Shown piece after piece: positions 9,581 to 19,021 of a stretch of 58,679 nt of DNA (positions within the stretch are counted from its first letter, which is position 1; every line of letters begins with the position of its first letter). The position numbers and the translations under genes were made by a program. The DNA is from Frateuria defendens. GTDB taxonomy: Bacteria; Pseudomonadota; Gammaproteobacteria; Xanthomonadales; Rhodanobacteraceae. The stretch lies in contig NZ_LFQR01000051.1 in NCBI RefSeq assembly GCF_001182895.1, forward strand, positions 1 through 58,679, in the 5' to 3' direction. The notes under the pieces were generated by a model that worked only from the letters and a program-made list of their open reading frames with translations, did no database searches and was not told the DNA's origin.

Positions 9581-10757
9581 AGCCACCACCGTCACTCCGG
9601 TCCGGCCGTCCCGGCGCGGCCTGCGCCTGGCGGCGCTGGTCGCCGCGGTGATCGCCGTCGTCATTGTGGCGACGGGCCTCGTCACCCGCGCCACCGATGC
9701 GCGCAGCCTGAAGACCTGGACCGAGACCCAGGCCGTGCCCACCGTCAACGCCACCGCGCCCGAGCGCGCCGGCGACGGCGCGGCGCTGGAGCTGCCGGGC
9801 CGGCTGGAGGCCTACACGCGGGCGCCGATCTACGCGCGCGTCAGCGGCTATCTCAAGAACTGGAAGGCCGACATCGGCACGCCGGTGAAGGCGGGCCAGC
9901 TGCTGGCCGAGGTGGAGACGCCCGAGCTCGACCAGCAGCTGCTGCAGGCGCGCGCCGACCTCGCCAGCGCCAAGGCCAACGAACAGCTGGCCGCGGTCAC
10001 CGCCAAGCGCTGGCAGTCGATGCTGGGCAGCGACTCTGTGTCGCGCCAGGAAGTGGACGAGAAGACCGGCGACTACGCCGCCCGCCAGGCCCAGGCGCAG
10101 GCGGCCCAGGCCAACGTGGACCGGCTCGCCGCGACCAAGGCCTTCGCCCGCATCGTGGCGCCGTTCGACGGCGTGGTCACCGCGCGCGACACCGACGTGG
10201 GCGCGCTGATCAACGCCGGCGGCGGCAGCGGCCCGCAGCTGTTCGTGGTGTCGAACACGCGCCGGCTGCGCGTCTACGTGCAGGTGCCGCAGAACTACGG
10301 CCCTTCGATCCGCCCCGGTGCCGCCGCCACGCTGAGCGTGCCCGAATACCCCGGGCGCAGCTTCGAGGCCAAGGTGATGGCCTCCGCCGATGCGGTCAAC
10401 GCCGCCTCCGGCACCACGCTGGCGCAGCTCCAGGTGGACAACGTCGACAACCAGCTGATGCCCGGCGGTTTCGCCAACGTGCGCTTCGCGCTGGCAGCCA
10501 GCGCCGCCGCGCTGCGCGTGCCGGCCAGCGCGCTGATCTTCGACAACCAGGGCCTGCGCGTGGCCACCGTGGACGGGCGCGGGCGCGTGGCCTTCAAGAA
10601 GGTGAGCATCCTGCACGACTATGGCAAGACGGTGGAGATCGGCTCGGGGCTGGCGCCCGGCGACCGCGTGATCGAGAGCCCGCCCGACGGCCTCAGCGAC
10701 GGCGACGCGGTGAACATCGCCAACCCGGCGGCGGCGAAGTCCCATGAGAAAGCTTGA
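9570..10757 (+). CDS. RND efflux periplasmic adaptor (membrane fusion protein)
   Basis: 395 residues. A single N-terminal membrane anchor (about 14-33, no lipobox) precedes a lipoyl-like hairpin protein: the first half-lipoyl motif GYLKNWKADIGTPVKAGQLLAEVETPE, a helical hairpin rich in Gln and Ala (about 115-180), and the second half-motif ARIVAPFDGVVTARDTDVG. Beta-barrel and membrane-proximal domains follow. It bridges the pump and the outer-membrane channel. It starts inside the end of the pump gene and its own 3' end overlaps the next gene, so all three are translationally linked. Confidence 0.95.
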   Translation: MSSEATTVTPVRPSRRGLRLAALVAAVIAVVIVATGLVTRATDARSLKTWTETQAVPTVNATAPERAGDGAALELPGRLEAYTRAPIYARVSGYLKNWKADIGTPVKAGQLLAEVETPELDQQLLQARADLASAKANEQLAAVTAKRWQSMLGSDSVSRQEVDEKTGDYAARQAQAQAAQANVDRLAATKAFARIVAPFDGVVTARDTDVGALINAGGGSGPQLFVVSNTRRLRVYVQVPQNYGPSIRPGAAATLSVPEYPGRSFEAKVMASADAVNAASGTTLAQLQVDNVDNQLMPGGFANVRFALAASAAALRVPASALIFDNQGLRVATVDGRGRVAFKKVSILHDYGKTVEIGSGLAPGDRVIESPPDGLSDGDAVNIANPAAAKSHEKA

Positions 10758-12189
10758 GTCGGGACTGCTGATCGCCGCCGCCCTCGCGCTCGGCGGCTGT
10801 TCGCTGGCGCCGGCCTACAAGGCGCCGGCGGTGCCGGTGGCGGAGCACTACGCCGACACCGGCCCGTGGGTGCAGGCCGCGCCCGCCGCGCCGCTGCCGC
10901 GCGAGGGCTGGTGGCGGCTCTACCGCGACCCGCAGCTCGACCGGCTGCAACAGCAGCTGCTGGCGAACAATCCCGATCTCGCCGCCGCGCTGGCGCACTA
11001 CCGGCAGGCCGAGGCCTTCAGCGCGCAGGCGCGCGCCGGGCTGTTCCCGCAGCTGGGCGTCGGCGCCGCCGCGCAGCGCAACCGCCAGTCCGACACCCGG
11101 CCGCTGCGCGGCGCCGGCTCACCCAGCTACTACGACAACTACACGCTGGGCGCCCAGCTCGACTACGAGGTCGACCTGTGGGGCCGCGTGCGCAACGGCG
11201 CGGCGGCCGGCCGCGACGACGCGCAGGCGGCGGCCGCGGACCTCGCCGCGGTGCAGCTCAGCCTGCAGGCGATGCTGGCCGACAACTACCTGCAACTGCG
11301 CGGCCTCGACCAGCAGGTGCAGCTGCTCGACCAGAGCATGGAGGCCTACCGCCGGGCCCTGCAGCTCACCCAGAGCCGGCACGAGGGTGGCATCGTTTCC
11401 GGGCTCGACGTGACGCGGGCGCAGGCGCAGCTGGCCTCGGCCAAGTCGCTGTGGTCGCAGACGCAGGCGCAGCGCGCGCTCATCGAGCATGCGATCGCGG
11501 CGCTGGTCGGCGCCTCGGCCTCGGACTTCCATCTGGCGGCGGAAACGGCGGCGATCGAGCTGCCGGCGGTGCCGCTAGGCGTGCCCTCCACCCTGCTGCA
11601 GCGCCGGCCCGACATCGCTGCCGCCGAGCGCCGTACCGCCGCGGCCAACGCGCGCGTGGGCGTGGCGCGCGCGGCCTGGTTCCCCTCGCTCACCCTGGGT
11701 GCCGCCGGTGGCTACCAGAGCACCGGCTGGGGCGGCCTGGTGGCGGCGCCGAACCGTTTCTGGGCGATCGGCCCCACGCTGCTGCTCGACGTGTTCGACG
11801 GTGGCTACCGCAAGGCCACCGTGGCCGCGGCGAAGGCGGCCACCGACGCCGCCGGCGCGAGCTACCGCGGCGTGGTGCTGGGCGCCTTCCAGCAGGTGGA
11901 GGACAACCTTGCCCTGCTCGATCACCTGGGCACCGCGCGCGGCGACCAGAAGGATGCGGCCGACGCCTCGCAGCACGCGCTGGACCTGGCGCTGGACCGC
12001 TACAAGCAGGGCGCGGCGAGCTACCTCGACGTGGTGGAGGCGCAGACCATGGCGCTGGACGCGCAGCGCAGCCTGCTCGACCTCACCACGCGGCAGCTGC
12101 GCGCGAGCGTGCAGTTGATCCGGGCGCTGGGTGGCGGGTGGGAGGCGGGCGACGGGCGCATGGCCGCGGCAGGCGGCCGGGCCGGCTAA
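10744..12189 (+). CDS. Outer-membrane efflux lipoprotein, NodT/OprM family
   Basis: 481 residues with a lipoprotein signal ending in ALALGGC (lipidated Cys19), followed by SLAPAYKAP, typical of OprM/NodT channels. Two outer-membrane efflux repeats (about 60-260 and 270-455) are rich in Ala, Gln and Leu helices, with LLQRRPDIAAAERR marking the second. It forms the trimeric TolC-like exit duct. It overlaps the adaptor gene by 14 bp and is the last gene of the five-gene operon. The final 20 residues are a low-complexity Gly/Ala tail. Confidence 0.94.
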   Translation: MRKLESGLLIAAALALGGCSLAPAYKAPAVPVAEHYADTGPWVQAAPAAPLPREGWWRLYRDPQLDRLQQQLLANNPDLAAALAHYRQAEAFSAQARAGLFPQLGVGAAAQRNRQSDTRPLRGAGSPSYYDNYTLGAQLDYEVDLWGRVRNGAAAGRDDAQAAAADLAAVQLSLQAMLADNYLQLRGLDQQVQLLDQSMEAYRRALQLTQSRHEGGIVSGLDVTRAQAQLASAKSLWSQTQAQRALIEHAIAALVGASASDFHLAAETAAIELPAVPLGVPSTLLQRRPDIAAAERRTAAANARVGVARAAWFPSLTLGAAGGYQSTGWGGLVAAPNRFWAIGPTLLLDVFDGGYRKATVAAAKAATDAAGASYRGVVLGAFQQVEDNLALLDHLGTARGDQKDAADASQHALDLALDRYKQGAASYLDVVEAQTMALDAQRSLLDLTTRQLRASVQLIRALGGGWEAGDGRMAAAGGRAG

Positions 12190-12624
12190 GGCAGAGAGGG
12201 CGTCGAGGGCTGTCTCCGGCCGGCCTCCGCCATCGACATGCGCGGCGGGGCTGCCGGGCATGCCGGTGCAAGCGTCCAGACGGCGTGGCTAGGCGGAGCC
12301 GGACTTTATCGGCGCGCGAAGCGCAGCGCATCGCCAACGCTGCCGCTGGCCAGGTGGCGATGCCTGGTCTGCCGCGGAGGCTGCGTCGCGCATCGTTTGC
12401 ATCCCGGACGATCCGGGGGCACTGCTGTGGACAACCGCCCTTTGGACCGCCGGCCCGTTAGCGTTTCTGGCCGAAAAAAAGCCGCGCTCCATAACGCACT
12501 GTACAAGCGTGACCGCAACGACACCTTCTCGTCGCGGGGCGAGGAGGCGAAGATGCCGGGCGGGTTCGCCTCCCGGATGCCGTCGCATGCAGGGAGGCGG
12601 TGCCTCGGTTCGGCGGCGGTTTTT
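12190..12624. other. 435-bp convergent intergenic region
   Basis: It lies between two genes facing each other (efflux channel on plus, transaldolase on minus). No credible coding frame was seen; the open frames crossing it are long antisense shadows without family features. It holds an inverted repeat at 12328-12363 (GCATCGCCA and TGGCGATGC, 18-base loop) and a small AGGC/GCCT hairpin near 12595 followed by a T-run at 12620-12626, either of which may help termination. A short A-run lies near 12474-12480. Confidence 0.5.
12328..12363. repeat. Inverted repeat in convergent gap
   Basis: Perfect 9-bp arms GCATCGCCA and TGGCGATGC around an 18-base loop. It lies about 140 bp after the efflux operon and may act as a two-sided terminator or mRNA end structure. 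There is no adjacent T-run. Confidence 0.4.
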
Positions 12625-13575
12625 TTAGAGCTTCTCCGCCAGCAGCGCTTCGAGCTTGCGCTGGTCCGCGGCGAACTTGCGGATGCCGTCGGCGAGCTTG
12701 TCGGTGGCCATGGCGTCCTCGTTGTGGCCCCAGCGGAAGGCGGCCTCGTCGAGCTTGGTCGGCGCCGGCTCGCGCTGGCCGGCGTTGGCGAGGGCGCGCG
12801 GCAGGTCGCCCTGCTCGGCTTCGAGCTTGGCCAGCAGGTCGGGGCTGATGGTGAGGCGGTCGCAGCCGGCCAGGGCCTGGATCTGGCCGATGTTGCGGAA
12901 GCTCGCGCCCATCACCACGGTCTGGTAGCCGTGCTGCTTGTAGTAGTCGTAGATGCGGCGCACCGACTTCACGCCCGGGTCTTCCTCCGGCGTATAGCTC
13001 TTCTGCTCGGTGTTCTGCACGTACCAGTCGAAGATGCGGCCGACGAAGGGCGAGATCAGGAACACGCCCGCCTCGGCGCAGGCCACGGCCTGTTCGAAGG
13101 AAAACAGCAGGGTGAGGTTGCAGTGGATGCCGGCCTGCTCCAGCTTCTCCGCCGCGCGGATGCCCTCCCAGGTGGAGGCGAGCTTGATCAGGATGCGCTC
13201 GCGGCCCACGCCGGCCGCCTCGTACAGGCCCACCAGCTTCTCGGCCTTGGCAATGCTGGCCGCGGTGTCGAAGGACAGGCGCGCGTCCACTTCGGTGGAG
13301 ACGCGGCCGGGCACCAGCTCGAGGATCTTGCGGCCCACCGCCACCGCCAGGTGGTCGCTGGCGTCGACGACCTGCTGCTCGCGGCGGTTGCTCTGGCCCT
13401 TGGCCCAGGCGGCGGCCTCGTCGATCAGCGGCGCGTAGGCCGGGATGCCGGCGGCCTTCAGCAGCAGCGAGGGGTTGGTGGTGGCATCGACCGGCTTGTA
13501 GCGGGCGATGGCTTCGATGTCGCCGGTGTCGGCGACCACGGTGGTGTACTGGCGCAGCTGTTCGAGTTGGGACAC
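12625..13575 (-). CDS. tal: Transaldolase
   Basis: 316 residues, the usual length of TalB-type transaldolase. It transfers a dihydroxyacetone unit between sedoheptulose-7-phosphate and glyceraldehyde-3-phosphate in the pentose phosphate pathway. The Schiff-base lysine is Lys131 in [23 protein letters not shown] near the N-terminus and [31 protein letters not shown] strands are family hallmarks. The start is GTG at 13575 ([10 protein letters not shown]); the frame extends far upstream, but that extension is the shadow of the next gene. It lies 35 bp after the NADH dehydrogenase gene, in the same direction. Confidence 0.95.
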   Translation of the reverse strand: MSQLEQLRQYTTVVADTGDIEAIARYKPVDATTNPSLLLKAAGIPAYAPLIDEAAAWAKGQSNRREQQVVDASDHLAVAVGRKILELVPGRVSTEVDARLSFDTAASIAKAEKLVGLYEAAGVGRERILIKLASTWEGIRAAEKLEQAGIHCNLTLLFSFEQAVACAEAGVFLISPFVGRIFDWYVQNTEQKSYTPEEDPGVKSVRRIYDYYKQHGYQTVVMGASFRNIGQIQALAGCDRLTISPDLLAKLEAEQGDLPRALANAGQREPAPTKLDEAAFRWGHNEDAMATDKLADGIRKFAADQRKLEALLAEKL

Positions 13576-13610
13576 GTCTTCGCTTCCGGTCTGGTCGTTC
13601 GGGGTCCGGC

Positions 13611-14915
13611 TTATTCTCCGCGTTGAGCGTCGTCGGGCAAGCGGCGGCCTGCCTGGCGTTCGTCCTCGCCGGTGGCGATGCGCGCGTAGCGCTGGTAGGT
13701 GAAGAAGGCCAGCACCCAATCGAGCAGCACCACCATGCGGTTGCGGAAGCCGATCAAGAAGTAGATATGGGCGGCGAGCCAGGTCCACCAGGCCAGCGCG
13801 CCGGAAAGCCGCACGCGCTTGAACTGGGCGATGGCCGCCATGTGGCCGATGGTGGCCAGCGCGCCGTCGTCGCGGTAGCGGAAGGGCTCCGTGCCGGCCT
13901 CGCCGCGCAGACGGGCGTCGATGCGCCCGGCCACGTGCTTGCCCATCTGCTTGGCCGCCGGCGCCACGCCGGGCACCGGCTTGCCGTTCGCCTGCATGGC
14001 GCTGGCGAGGTCGCCGACCACGAACACCTCCGGGTGGCCGGGGAGGCTGAGGTCCGGCTCCACCTGCACGCGGCCGGCGCGGTCCACCGGCGCGCCGAGC
14101 CGGCGGCCCAGCGGCGAGGCGGCCACGCCCGCGGCCCACAGCACGGTGCGGGCCGCGATCGGCTGCTCGCCGAGCTTCACGCCCGCCGCGTCGATGGCGG
14201 TCACCGGCATGCCGGTGCGCACCTGCACGCCCAGGCGCTCCAGCTGCTTCTGCGCTTTGGCCGACATCGCCGGCTCGAAGGCCGGCAGGATGCGCGGGCC
14301 GGCCTCCACCAGCAGCACGTTGGCGCGGCGCGGGTCGCTGCGGCGGAACTCGCGCGGCAGCGTGTGGCGGGCGATCTCGGCCAGCGCGCCGGCCAGTTCC
14401 ACGCCGGTGGCGCCGCCGCCGACCACCACGAAGTTGAGCCAGGCCTGGCGCCGCACCGGGTCGTCCTCGCGCTCGGCGTGCTCGAAGGCGAGCAGCACGC
14501 GGCGGCGGATGGCGAAGGCGTCTTCCAGGGTCTTCAGGCCCGGCGCCAGCGGCGCCCAGTCGTCGCGGCCGAAGTAGGCGTGCGTGGCGCCGGTGGCGAC
14601 GATCAGGTAGTCGTAGTCGAGGGTGCCGTCCGCGCAGTGCACCTGGCGCGCGTCCAGGTCCACGTCCTGCGCCTCGTCGAGCAGCACGGTGACGTTGCGC
14701 TGCTTGCGCAGCACGTGGCGCAGCGGTGCGGCGATCGACGGCGCGGCCAGGCTCGCGGTGGCGACCTGGTAGAGCAGCGGCTGGAACAGGTGATGGTTGC
14801 GCTGGTCCACCAGCGTGACGCGCACCGGCGCGTCGGCCAGCGCGAGGGCGGCGGAGAGGCCGCCGAAGCCGCCTCCAAGGATCACCAAGTGGGGGCGTGT
14901 GTCGGGGCCAGCCAT
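13611..14915 (-). CDS. ndh: NADH:quinone oxidoreductase type II (NDH-2-like)
   Basis: 434 residues (447 if the upstream ATG at 14955 is used). Two Rossmann folds are visible: the FAD site [13 protein letters not shown] at the N-terminus and the NADH site [16 protein letters not shown] near 160-180. [12 protein letters not shown] and [11 protein letters not shown] are typical of NDH-2. The C-terminal hydrophobic stretch ([24 protein letters not shown]) probably anchors it to the inner membrane. It passes electrons from NADH to quinone without pumping protons. GGTGA about 10 bases before 14915 favours the shorter start, with modest certainty. Confidence 0.88.
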   Translation of the reverse strand: MAGPDTRPHLVILGGGFGGLSAALALADAPVRVTLVDQRNHHLFQPLLYQVATASLAAPSIAAPLRHVLRKQRNVTVLLDEAQDVDLDARQVHCADGTLDYDYLIVATGATHAYFGRDDWAPLAPGLKTLEDAFAIRRRVLLAFEHAEREDDPVRRQAWLNFVVVGGGATGVELAGALAEIARHTLPREFRRSDPRRANVLLVEAGPRILPAFEPAMSAKAQKQLERLGVQVRTGMPVTAIDAAGVKLGEQPIAARTVLWAAGVAASPLGRRLGAPVDRAGRVQVEPDLSLPGHPEVFVVGDLASAMQANGKPVPGVAPAAKQMGKHVAGRIDARLRGEAGTEPFRYRDDGALATIGHMAAIAQFKRVRLSGALAWWTWLAAHIYFLIGFRNRMVVLLDWVLAFFTYQRYARIATGEDERQAGRRLPDDAQRGE

Positions 14916-15176
14916 CGTGTCGCGTTCACCGTGCGGAGCAAAGTCCTCAAGCATAGGCGGCTGTTTCCGTGCTGTGCAGGCATGCGGTGCGGGACATGTT
15001 GACGCATGCGGCGTGAGCGGGTGGCAACGGGCGGCCTGCGCCGGCGCGCGATCGGCATGCCTGGCGTTTGGACGTCCAGCCGGCCGAAGCGCCCCGGCAT
15101 GCGTGGAAAGGCGTTGGGGCCGATGCCATCGGCCTCGCACGCCGCCGGTGCCCGATGTCGTGGGTATTCCGCTTTT

Positions 15177-17348
15177 TCAGTAGAGATCGACCGGGTCCAC
15201 GTCCAGCGACCAGCGCACGCGCCGCGCCGAGGGCAGCGCCGCCAGCGCCTGCTGCCACGGCCGCATCGCCGCATGCAGCGCGCCGCGGCTGGTGGCCTCG
15301 ACCAGCAGCTGGCCGCGGTGGCGTCCGGCGCGCAGCGGCATCGGCGCCGGCATCGGGCCGGCCACCTGCAGCGCCTCGCCGCGGAGGGCGGCGAGTGCGT
15401 CGGCGAGGAAGGCATCGACGTGCTCGCGCCGGTGCGCGTCGGCGCGCAGCAGCACCTGGTGGCCGTAGGGCGGCAGGGCGGCCTGCCGGCGCTCGGCCAG
15501 CAGCTCCTTCGCCGCCGCCGCGTAGCCCTGGGCGAGCAGGCCGCGCAGCAGCGGGTGATCGGGGTGGTGGGTCTGCAGCAGCACGCGCCCCGGCTTGGCC
15601 GCGCGGCCGGCGCGGCCGGCCACCTGCACCACCAGCTGCGCCAGCCGCTCGCCGGCGCGGAAGTCCACGCTCAGCAGGCCCGCGTCCACGCCGACGATGG
15701 CCACCAGGGTGAGGTTGGGCAGGTCGTGGCCCTTGGCCAGCATCTGCGTGCCGACCAGGATCGCGGGGCCGCCGGCGCGCAGGCCGCCGAGCAGGTCTTC
15801 GAAGGCGTCGCGGCGGCGGGTGGTCTCGCGGTCGATGCGCAGCACCGGCGTGCCGGCGAACTGCGCGGCCAGCGCTTCCTCCAGCCGCTCGGTGCCCTGG
15901 CCCTGGGGTTTCAAGTCCGGCGCGCCGCAGGCGGGGCAGGCGGCGGGCACCGGCGCCTGCAGGTCGCAGTGGTGGCAGACCAGCCGGCGGCGGCCGGCGT
16001 GCAGGGTCAGCGGGTGTTCGCAGCGCGGGCACTCGGCATGCCAGCCGCAGGCGTGGCAGAACAGCACTGGCGCGTAGCCGCGGCGGTTCTTGAACACCAG
16101 CGCCTGCTCGCCGCGCGCCACCGTGTCGGCCACCGCGGCGAGCAGGGCGGGGGAGAGGCCGTGCTCCAGTCGCTGCGCGCGCATGTCGATGATCTGCACC
16201 TGCGGCGGCCGGCTCGCCCGCGGCCGCGCGCGCAGGTGCAGGGTGCGGTAGCGGCCGGCCTCGACGTTGGCGAGCGTCTCCAGCGAGGGCGTGGCCGAGC
16301 CCAGCAGCACCGGCACGCCCAGCGCGCGGCCACGCACCAGGGCGAGGTCGCGGGCGTGGTAGCGGAAGCCTTCCTGCTGCTTGTAGGCACCGTCGTGCTC
16401 CTCGTCCACGATGATCAGCCCGGCCTGCGGCAGCGGCGTGAATACCGCCGAGCGAGTGCCGAGGATCACCTTGGCCTCGCCGCTCCTCGCCCGCAGCCAG
16501 GCGCGGGCGCGCTCGCCCTCGGCGAGGTTGGAGTGCAGCACCTCCACCGGCACCCCCAGGCGCGCGCGCAGGCGCTGCACGGTCTGCGGGGCCAGGCCGA
16601 TCTCCGGCACCAGCAGCAGCGCCTGCCGGCCCTGTGCCAGCGCCTGCGCGATCAGGGCGAGGTAGACCTCGGTCTTGCCGCTGCCGGTGACGCCGTCGAG
16701 CAGGAAGGGCTGGAAGCGGCCGAGGTGTCCGCCCACCGTCGCCACCGCGGCCTGCTGCTCGTCGGTGAGCGCGGGGGCGGGCGCGTTCGGGGCGGGGGCG
16801 GCCTCCGCGGGCGGCGCGGTGCGCTCGATCAGCCCGGCCGCGGCCAGGCGGCGGGCGGCGGCGCGCCAGTCCGGCAGGCGAAGTTCGAGTTCAGCGGCTC
16901 GCCGTGGCGCCGGTGCCAGCGCCTGGAGCAGGGCGCGGCTGCCGCCGCGGCGGCTGCCGGCGTCGAGCGCGCTGCGGCCGGCCACGGTCAGGGTCCAGGC
17001 TTCCTCGCGCGTCTCGGGCAGCGGGCGCGGCTCGCGCAGGGCCAGCGGCAGGGCGTTGGCGTAGGCCTCGCCGGGGGCGCCGAGCCAGTAGTCGGCGGCC
17101 CAGGCCAGGGTGGCCATCAGCTCGGCGTCGAGCAGCGGCGCGTCGTCGAGCAGGCGCAGCGCGGGCTTGAGCCGCGCCGGCGGCAGCGCGGATGCCACGC
17201 CGGCCGCCACCACCACGCCCACCGCGCGGCCGCGGCCGAAGGGCACCAGCACGCGGCTGCCCGCCACCGCCTCGCCCGCGGCGGGCGGGAGGTAGTCGAA
17301 CAGGCTGGGCAGGGGTACCGGCAGGGCGACGCGGAGTACGGCGGGCAT
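15177..17348 (-). CDS. priA: Primosomal replication-restart helicase PriA
   Basis: 723 residues. The N-terminal 3'-end-binding domain is followed by a superfamily-2 helicase core: Walker A DGVTGSGKTEVY, DEEH box IIVDEEHDGAYKQQ and GSATPSLE. A zinc-binding insert has its cysteine pairs in CHACGWHAECPRCEHP and CHHCDLQAPVPAACPACG. The C-terminal helicase motif QVAGRAGRAAKPG is intact. PriA reloads the replisome at collapsed forks. The start at 17348 is chosen because GAGGTG lies 5 bases upstream; an in-frame ATG at 17384 would add 12 residues. A DnaA-box cluster lies about 135 bp upstream. Confidence 0.95.
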   Translation of the reverse strand: MPAVLRVALPVPLPSLFDYLPPAAGEAVAGSRVLVPFGRGRAVGVVVAAGVASALPPARLKPALRLLDDAPLLDAELMATLAWAADYWLGAPGEAYANALPLALREPRPLPETREEAWTLTVAGRSALDAGSRRGGSRALLQALAPAPRRAAELELRLPDWRAAARRLAAAGLIERTAPPAEAAPAPNAPAPALTDEQQAAVATVGGHLGRFQPFLLDGVTGSGKTEVYLALIAQALAQGRQALLLVPEIGLAPQTVQRLRARLGVPVEVLHSNLAEGERARAWLRARSGEAKVILGTRSAVFTPLPQAGLIIVDEEHDGAYKQQEGFRYHARDLALVRGRALGVPVLLGSATPSLETLANVEAGRYRTLHLRARPRASRPPQVQIIDMRAQRLEHGLSPALLAAVADTVARGEQALVFKNRRGYAPVLFCHACGWHAECPRCEHPLTLHAGRRRLVCHHCDLQAPVPAACPACGAPDLKPQGQGTERLEEALAAQFAGTPVLRIDRETTRRRDAFEDLLGGLRAGGPAILVGTQMLAKGHDLPNLTLVAIVGVDAGLLSVDFRAGERLAQLVVQVAGRAGRAAKPGRVLLQTHHPDHPLLRGLLAQGYAAAAKELLAERRQAALPPYGHQVLLRADAHRREHVDAFLADALAALRGEALQVAGPMPAPMPLRAGRHRGQLLVEATSRGALHAAMRPWQQALAALPSARRVRWSLDVDPVDLY

Positions 17349-17481
17349 GGACACCTCGAGGGCGGGCCAGTGTAGCAACCGCACGCCTGAAGCCGGCCGG
17401 CGCGGGCGCGCCCGGTGACGATTGCTTGGCCGGGAGTTGAGGTGTTTCCGGTAAGTGGCCTGTCTGCCGGGGAATTTTCAT

Positions 17482-17516
17482 TTATCCACAAGAGCTGTGG
17501 ATAAGTCTGTGGATGT
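17482..17516. promoter_or_regulatory. DnaA-box cluster upstream of priA
   Basis: TTATCCACA (17482-17490) and its reverse complement TGTGGATAA (17496-17504) are exact consensus DnaA boxes placed head to head with a 5-base gap. A third, imperfect box TGTGGATGT (17508-17516) follows in the second orientation, 12 bp on. It could be a DnaA-binding regulatory or titration site. It is not called an origin because dnaA/dnaN are absent. Confidence 0.65.
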
Positions 17517-17582
17517 ACCGGGGACGGCAGGGGCCGAGGCCCGGCATCAGGCGCCTCCGCACGCTCTGCGCAAGTTTTAGGC

Positions 17583-17609
17583 ACTGAAAAATAAGCCTTG
17601 TTTTTCAGT
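17583..17609. repeat. AT-rich perfect inverted repeat
   Basis: ACTGAAAAA (17583-17591) and TTTTTCAGT (17601-17609), 9-bp arms with a 9-base loop, 67 bp from the DnaA-box cluster. On the minus strand the second arm ends in TTTTT and could weakly terminate the DUF3667 gene, although the stem is too AT-rich for a typical terminator. Confidence 0.55.
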
Positions 17610-17720
17610 TGATTACGGATTGTCGTTAGCGTGCGTTCATGGATGTCGTCACCAAGTGTCCGTCCTTCTTGACAGCCCTGTGACGCTGTGCAAAACGCGA
17701 GCCGACGCCCGTGCGGCCGG

Positions 17721-18953
17721 TCAATGCGCCATGCCCAGCATCAGGGCGCCGGTCAGCACGATGCCCAGCAGCCACAGGTAGCACCAGCCCACCAGCCAGT
17801 ACTTGAGCACGGTCATCGGCCAGCCCTGGTGGTAGACCCGTTTCTGCATGATCAGCAGGTAGATCGGTATCCACAGCATCACGGCCCCCTGCACCGGGCC
17901 CATGGCATAGCCGACCCAGGCGGCGTGCGGTCTGAGCCAGGTGGAGAGCATGCCGCACAGGGTCACCAGCAGCAGGGCCAGGAACAGGAAGGCGTGGCTG
18001 TGCAGGGCGGCGATCAGGTGCTCCATGTAAAGGCGCCGGCGGAACACGTAGAACAGCTTCAGCAGCAGGGCGAACAGCGGGATCATCACCACCATCGCCT
18101 GCGGCAGCACGCCGAAGACGCCGCTACTCATGCGCTCCAGGGCGTCGTTGCGGGCGGCCTTGTCGCCATGCAGGACGTTGTGCCAGTTGGCGCGCAGGTG
18201 TTCGGTGAGCCGGGCCAGCCGCTGGTTGGCGAAATCGGGCAGCCAGGCGATGTGTATTGGCGCATACGTGCCATACGAGCCGTAATCCGCTTCGGCGGAT
18301 GCGCCGGCATCGGCACCGGCGCTGGCGGCTGGTGCAGGCGTGGTGTTTGCCGCCACCGGGGCCACGGCAGCGGGCGGGGCCAGCGAGGCGGTCGGCATGG
18401 GCGCGGCGCCGAGCGCGAGCAGGCGCTGGTTGGCCTGCTCGCGCAACCGGTAGCCGGCCTGGTCGATCTGCTGCCGCGCCGCCTCCGGCAGGGCGGGCAC
18501 GCGACGGCTTTCCGCTAAGTCATCCAGCTGTTCCTTGAGCTGGCTGCGTACCTCCACGGCGCTGTCGGCGTCGTCGAACTCGTGCTCGTCGACAACCACG
18601 CCGGCATGCGTGCGGGCCTCGATCCTCTCCGTCATCAGGTCCGTCGCCAGGTGGAAGGCGAAGAACGCCAGCAGGCACAGCACGAACATCAGCCGGAACG
18701 GCGCCACGTAGCGGACGCGACGCCCGGCGAAGTACTCCAGGGTGAGGAAGCCGGGCTTGAAGAGCAGCGGCGGCAGCGTGCGCAGGATGCGGCCGTCCAC
18801 GTGCAGGTACATGTCGGCGCCATCCTCCAGCAGGCCGTGCACGGGCTTGAGCACGCTGTGGATGGACTGGCCGCAGTGGTGGCAGAACTCGCCCTCCAGC
18901 GGCGTGCCGCAGTTGGCGCAATGCAGCGTCCCCGCTTCCCCGATGTCTTTCAT
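17721..18953 (-). CDS. DUF3667-type membrane protein with N-terminal zinc ribbon
   Basis: 410 residues, function unknown. Cys12, Cys15, Cys24 and Cys27 (CANC, CHHC) form a zinc-ribbon. Next comes the family segment PPLLFKPGFLTLEYFAGRRVRYVAPFRLMFVLCLLAFFAF with TM1, an Ala/Pro-rich soluble linker (about 190-235), and four or more C-terminal membrane helices (about 280-410). It is an inner-membrane protein with a cytoplasmic zinc head. GGGGAG 7 bases before 18953 sets the start. The reading frame stays open antisense to the MATE gene, but that extension is an artefact. The MATE gene is divergent, 103 bp away. Confidence 0.82.
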   Translation of the reverse strand: MKDIGEAGTLHCANCGTPLEGEFCHHCGQSIHSVLKPVHGLLEDGADMYLHVDGRILRTLPPLLFKPGFLTLEYFAGRRVRYVAPFRLMFVLCLLAFFAFHLATDLMTERIEARTHAGVVVDEHEFDDADSAVEVRSQLKEQLDDLAESRRVPALPEAARQQIDQAGYRLREQANQRLLALGAAPMPTASLAPPAAVAPVAANTTPAPAASAGADAGASAEADYGSYGTYAPIHIAWLPDFANQRLARLTEHLRANWHNVLHGDKAARNDALERMSSGVFGVLPQAMVVMIPLFALLLKLFYVFRRRLYMEHLIAALHSHAFLFLALLLVTLCGMLSTWLRPHAAWVGYAMGPVQGAVMLWIPIYLLIMQKRVYHQGWPMTVLKYWLVGWCYLWLLGIVLTGALMLGMAH

Positions 18954-19021
18954 GCGCAGGCTCCCCAAGTTGGCGGCCGATGTTGGCATAGGCCGCCGGG
19001 CCGCCACAGTGCCGGCTCGGC

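Larger units (their letters stand above)
17349..17720. other. 372-bp intergenic region with DnaA boxes and an AT-rich inverted repeat
   Basis: No credible gene. It separates priA (minus, starting at its left) from the 3' end of a DUF3667 gene (minus, at its right). It contains a cluster of DnaA-box sequences (17482-17516), an AT-rich inverted repeat (17583-17609) and an AT-rich stretch around 17576-17640 that stands out from the surrounding GC-rich DNA. Transcription of priA must start in this region. Confidence 0.7.

Noticed and set aside
6347..9754. A 1135-codon minus-strand open frame opposite the RND pump
   Set aside because: The translation is His/Arg/Gln/Val-rich with no domain motifs. 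It mirrors the codon bias of the strongly supported pump gene.
12238..13626. A plus-strand frame of 462 codons across the convergent gap and transaldolase
   Set aside because: It is antisense to a clear transaldolase and its product has no recognisable features.
17482..17640. Chromosomal origin of replication
   Set aside because: DnaA boxes plus AT-rich DNA are suggestive, but only two exact boxes exist and dnaA, dnaN, gyrB, rpmH and gidA are absent.
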